From: Streptomyces diastatochromogenes
Lineage (GTDB): Bacteria > Actinomycetota > Actinomycetes > Streptomycetales > Streptomycetaceae
Assembly (NCBI GenBank): GCA_001550305.1
Contig: LRTP01000367.1
Coordinates: 1-43,693, forward strand
Reading direction: 5' to 3'
Length of the DNA stretch: 43,693 bases
Shown: positions 42,746 to 43,693 of the stretch, piece by piece
Layout: every line of letters starts with the position of its first letter
Position numbering within the stretch: the stretch's first letter is position 1
Notes under the pieces: model-generated
The model's input: only the letters and a program-made list of their open reading frames with translations
Database searches by the model: none
Told to the model about the DNA's origin: nothing
Made by a program: the position numbers and the translations under genes

Positions 42746-42977
42746 GACGCTGCGACCGGCGGCCGTATCAACAGCACGTCCGTCGTACGGGCCCGGATCA
42801 GACGAGGCTCCGGTCCGCACGTGGGTTCCGCCAATCCCAGCAAAACGCATCAGCTCGAAGCCCTTGACCTGTAAGACCTCTCGTCCACGCCGGGCACACG
42901 AAGGCCGACTTCCCGACTCCGGGCATCCCGGTCGCTTTCTCCGACTTGCGCCCCTGGTATATCGGCAATCCGACGGT
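42746..42977. other. Gene-free stretch after the NACHT operon
   Basis: No gene, terminator or RNA clearly seen before the HAD remnant. Confidence 0.4.
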
Positions 42978-43127
42978 GCCCTGGGAGATAATGTACGCGT
43001 GATCGCGGTCGCCTCGGGGCGCAGCGATGAGTTCACCCTCCGGGACGCAGGCGCCCAAGCGGTCCTCTCAAACCTGAGGGACACCGAGTTGCTCGTCAAA
43101 CTCGTCCGTGGCGACAACCCGCACTAG
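42978..43127 (+). pseudogene. C-terminal remnant of a HAD-family hydrolase
   Basis: The frame encodes ALGDNVRVIAVASGRSDEF then LRDAGAQAVLSNLRDTELLV, the end of phosphoglycolate-phosphatase-like HAD proteins (GD-x-x ... VIAVATG ... L-AGADAVL-DL-D). The catalytic N-terminal part is absent upstream, so this is a leftover from a deletion. Confidence 0.65.
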
Positions 43128-43150
43128 CAAGGCGCGCGTCGAGTGGGGCA

Positions 43151-43693
43151 TCAGCTTTGGGCATCGTCACGGTGTCGGGCGAGAGCCTTCCAGCGGCGTT
43201 CAAAGTCGTGGGCCTGCTTCGTAATGTCGGTAGCAGCGATGGGGTTGTTGTACTGGGCGGTGATCCCGCGCGTTGCGCAGTCCTGCGCAACGGCGTCGGC
43301 CAAGGGGGCCTCATTGCGCATCCGGTGCTCGGCCCAGACGCCGTAGGTACGGAAGGACAGGAGGTATCTGCGCAGCGTGGACGGGCTGATCGGCTTCCCG
43401 CCGCGGCCCTTTACTCCCTTCTCGGCGAGGTAGGCAGAGAGTTGCTTGTCTGTGGGCTCGGTGCCGCGCTGTTTGTGGTGTTCCACCCACGCGAGGTAGT
43501 AGCGGTCGACGGTGGTGAGGTCGCTTTCCTTGTTCGTCTCCGCGGGCGCGGTCTCCTCATCGGTGATAGCAGCGTTTACCCGGAGGCCTTGTTTCCCCTC
43601 TGCGGCCTGTGCTCCCGCAATGGCGGGTGTCTGCTGGGTGTCAGTCTCGGCAGGGGCGGGTGCTGGAGGTGCCTGTTCGCCGGCTTCATGGTC
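43151..43693 (-). CDS. Edge-truncated HTH-containing protein of plasmid/ICE type
   Basis: The frame is open from the window edge to the stop at 43151 (180 codons seen). The visible N-terminal part is a Pro/Ala/Glu-rich linker. The C-terminal about 120 residues read LTTVDRYYLAWVEHHKQRG, LSAYLAEKGVKGRGGKPISP, STLRRYLLSFRTYGVWAEHR, VAQDCATRGITAQYN and FERRWKALARH. I recall this C-terminal domain from DUF2637-type and related proteins of Streptomyces integrative elements; that domain's membrane half would lie outside the window. The assignment is tentative. Confidence 0.6.
   Translation of the reverse strand, partial: DHEAGEQAPPAPAPAETDTQQTPAIAGAQAAEGKQGLRVNAAITDEETAPAETNKESDLTTVDRYYLAWVEHHKQRGTEPTDKQLSAYLAEKGVKGRGGKPISPSTLRRYLLSFRTYGVWAEHRMRNEAPLADAVAQDCATRGITAQYNNPIAATDITKQAHDFERRWKALARHRDDAQS

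Noticed and set aside
1..43693. CRISPR arrays and replication origins
   Set aside because: No regularly spaced repeats or DnaA-box clusters were noticed.

Overview
The window looks like a high-GC actinomycete chromosome, almost certainly Streptomyces. The signs are strong GC bias at third codon positions, many GTG and TTG starts, GTGA/ATGA stop-start overlaps, an XRE/DUF397/HATPase regulatory set, and Streptomyces-type small families. Most of it reads as accessory DNA.

Region by region: (a) 1-2.2 kb holds a BlaI/M56 repressor-protease pair, a PAP2 phosphatase with matching BlaI-type boxes in front of it, and an initiator tRNA. (b) 2.5-9.9 kb is a nuclease and toxin patch: two exported HNH-like proteins, an intact and a decayed copy of one small family (probably DUF6417), a secreted NucA/NucB-type DNase followed by a possible inhibitor, a broken ADP-ribosyltransferase toxin piece in lower-GC DNA, and a transposase scar. 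(c) 10-11.6 kb has a coiled-coil winged-helix protein and a gene remnant. (d) 11.6-24.2 kb is a long minus-strand biosynthetic block. It starts with an ATP-grasp RiPP set (precursor, ligase, PIMT-like methyltransferase, broken lysyl-tRNA-synthetase-like gene). It continues with an ABC exporter, a triple-NUDIX protein, a second PIMT-like enzyme, a methyltransferase, a NUDIX-phosphotransferase fusion, and a methyltransferase-NUDIX-FxLD-type methyltransferase that carries one in-frame amber codon. (e) 24.5-30.3 kb is a second minus-strand run: HATPase, a small CPPWC protein, an HTH protein, a helical protein, an amino-acid permease, a glutamine-synthetase-family ligase, and an unrecognised small ORF ending at a strong hairpin. 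(f) 30.8-33.1 kb has XRE and DUF397 regulators, a small protein whose ribosome site lies in a hairpin, and an HD-domain protein. (g) 33.1-37.5 kb is a transposon nest bracketed by inverted IS ends: a DsbA-like lipoprotein and a decayed IS3-family element with an IS1182-family element inserted in its orfB (7-bp target duplication visible). (h) 37.8-42.7 kb is a tightly coupled four-gene operon: SAM methyltransferase, HEPN-NACHT-FGE STAND protein, a cold-shock-like OB protein and a two-TM membrane protein. (i) The window ends with a HAD remnant and an edge-truncated plasmid/ICE-type protein.

The best candidate for an undescribed system is the four-gene HEPN-NACHT-FGE operon. Its domain order (possible RNase, STAND switch, C-type-lectin-fold sensor) and its membrane partner suggest a phage-defence or self/non-self conflict system. 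The second is the graspetide/aspartimide-type RiPP block, with three PIMT-like enzymes and five NUDIX domains in one co-directional run.
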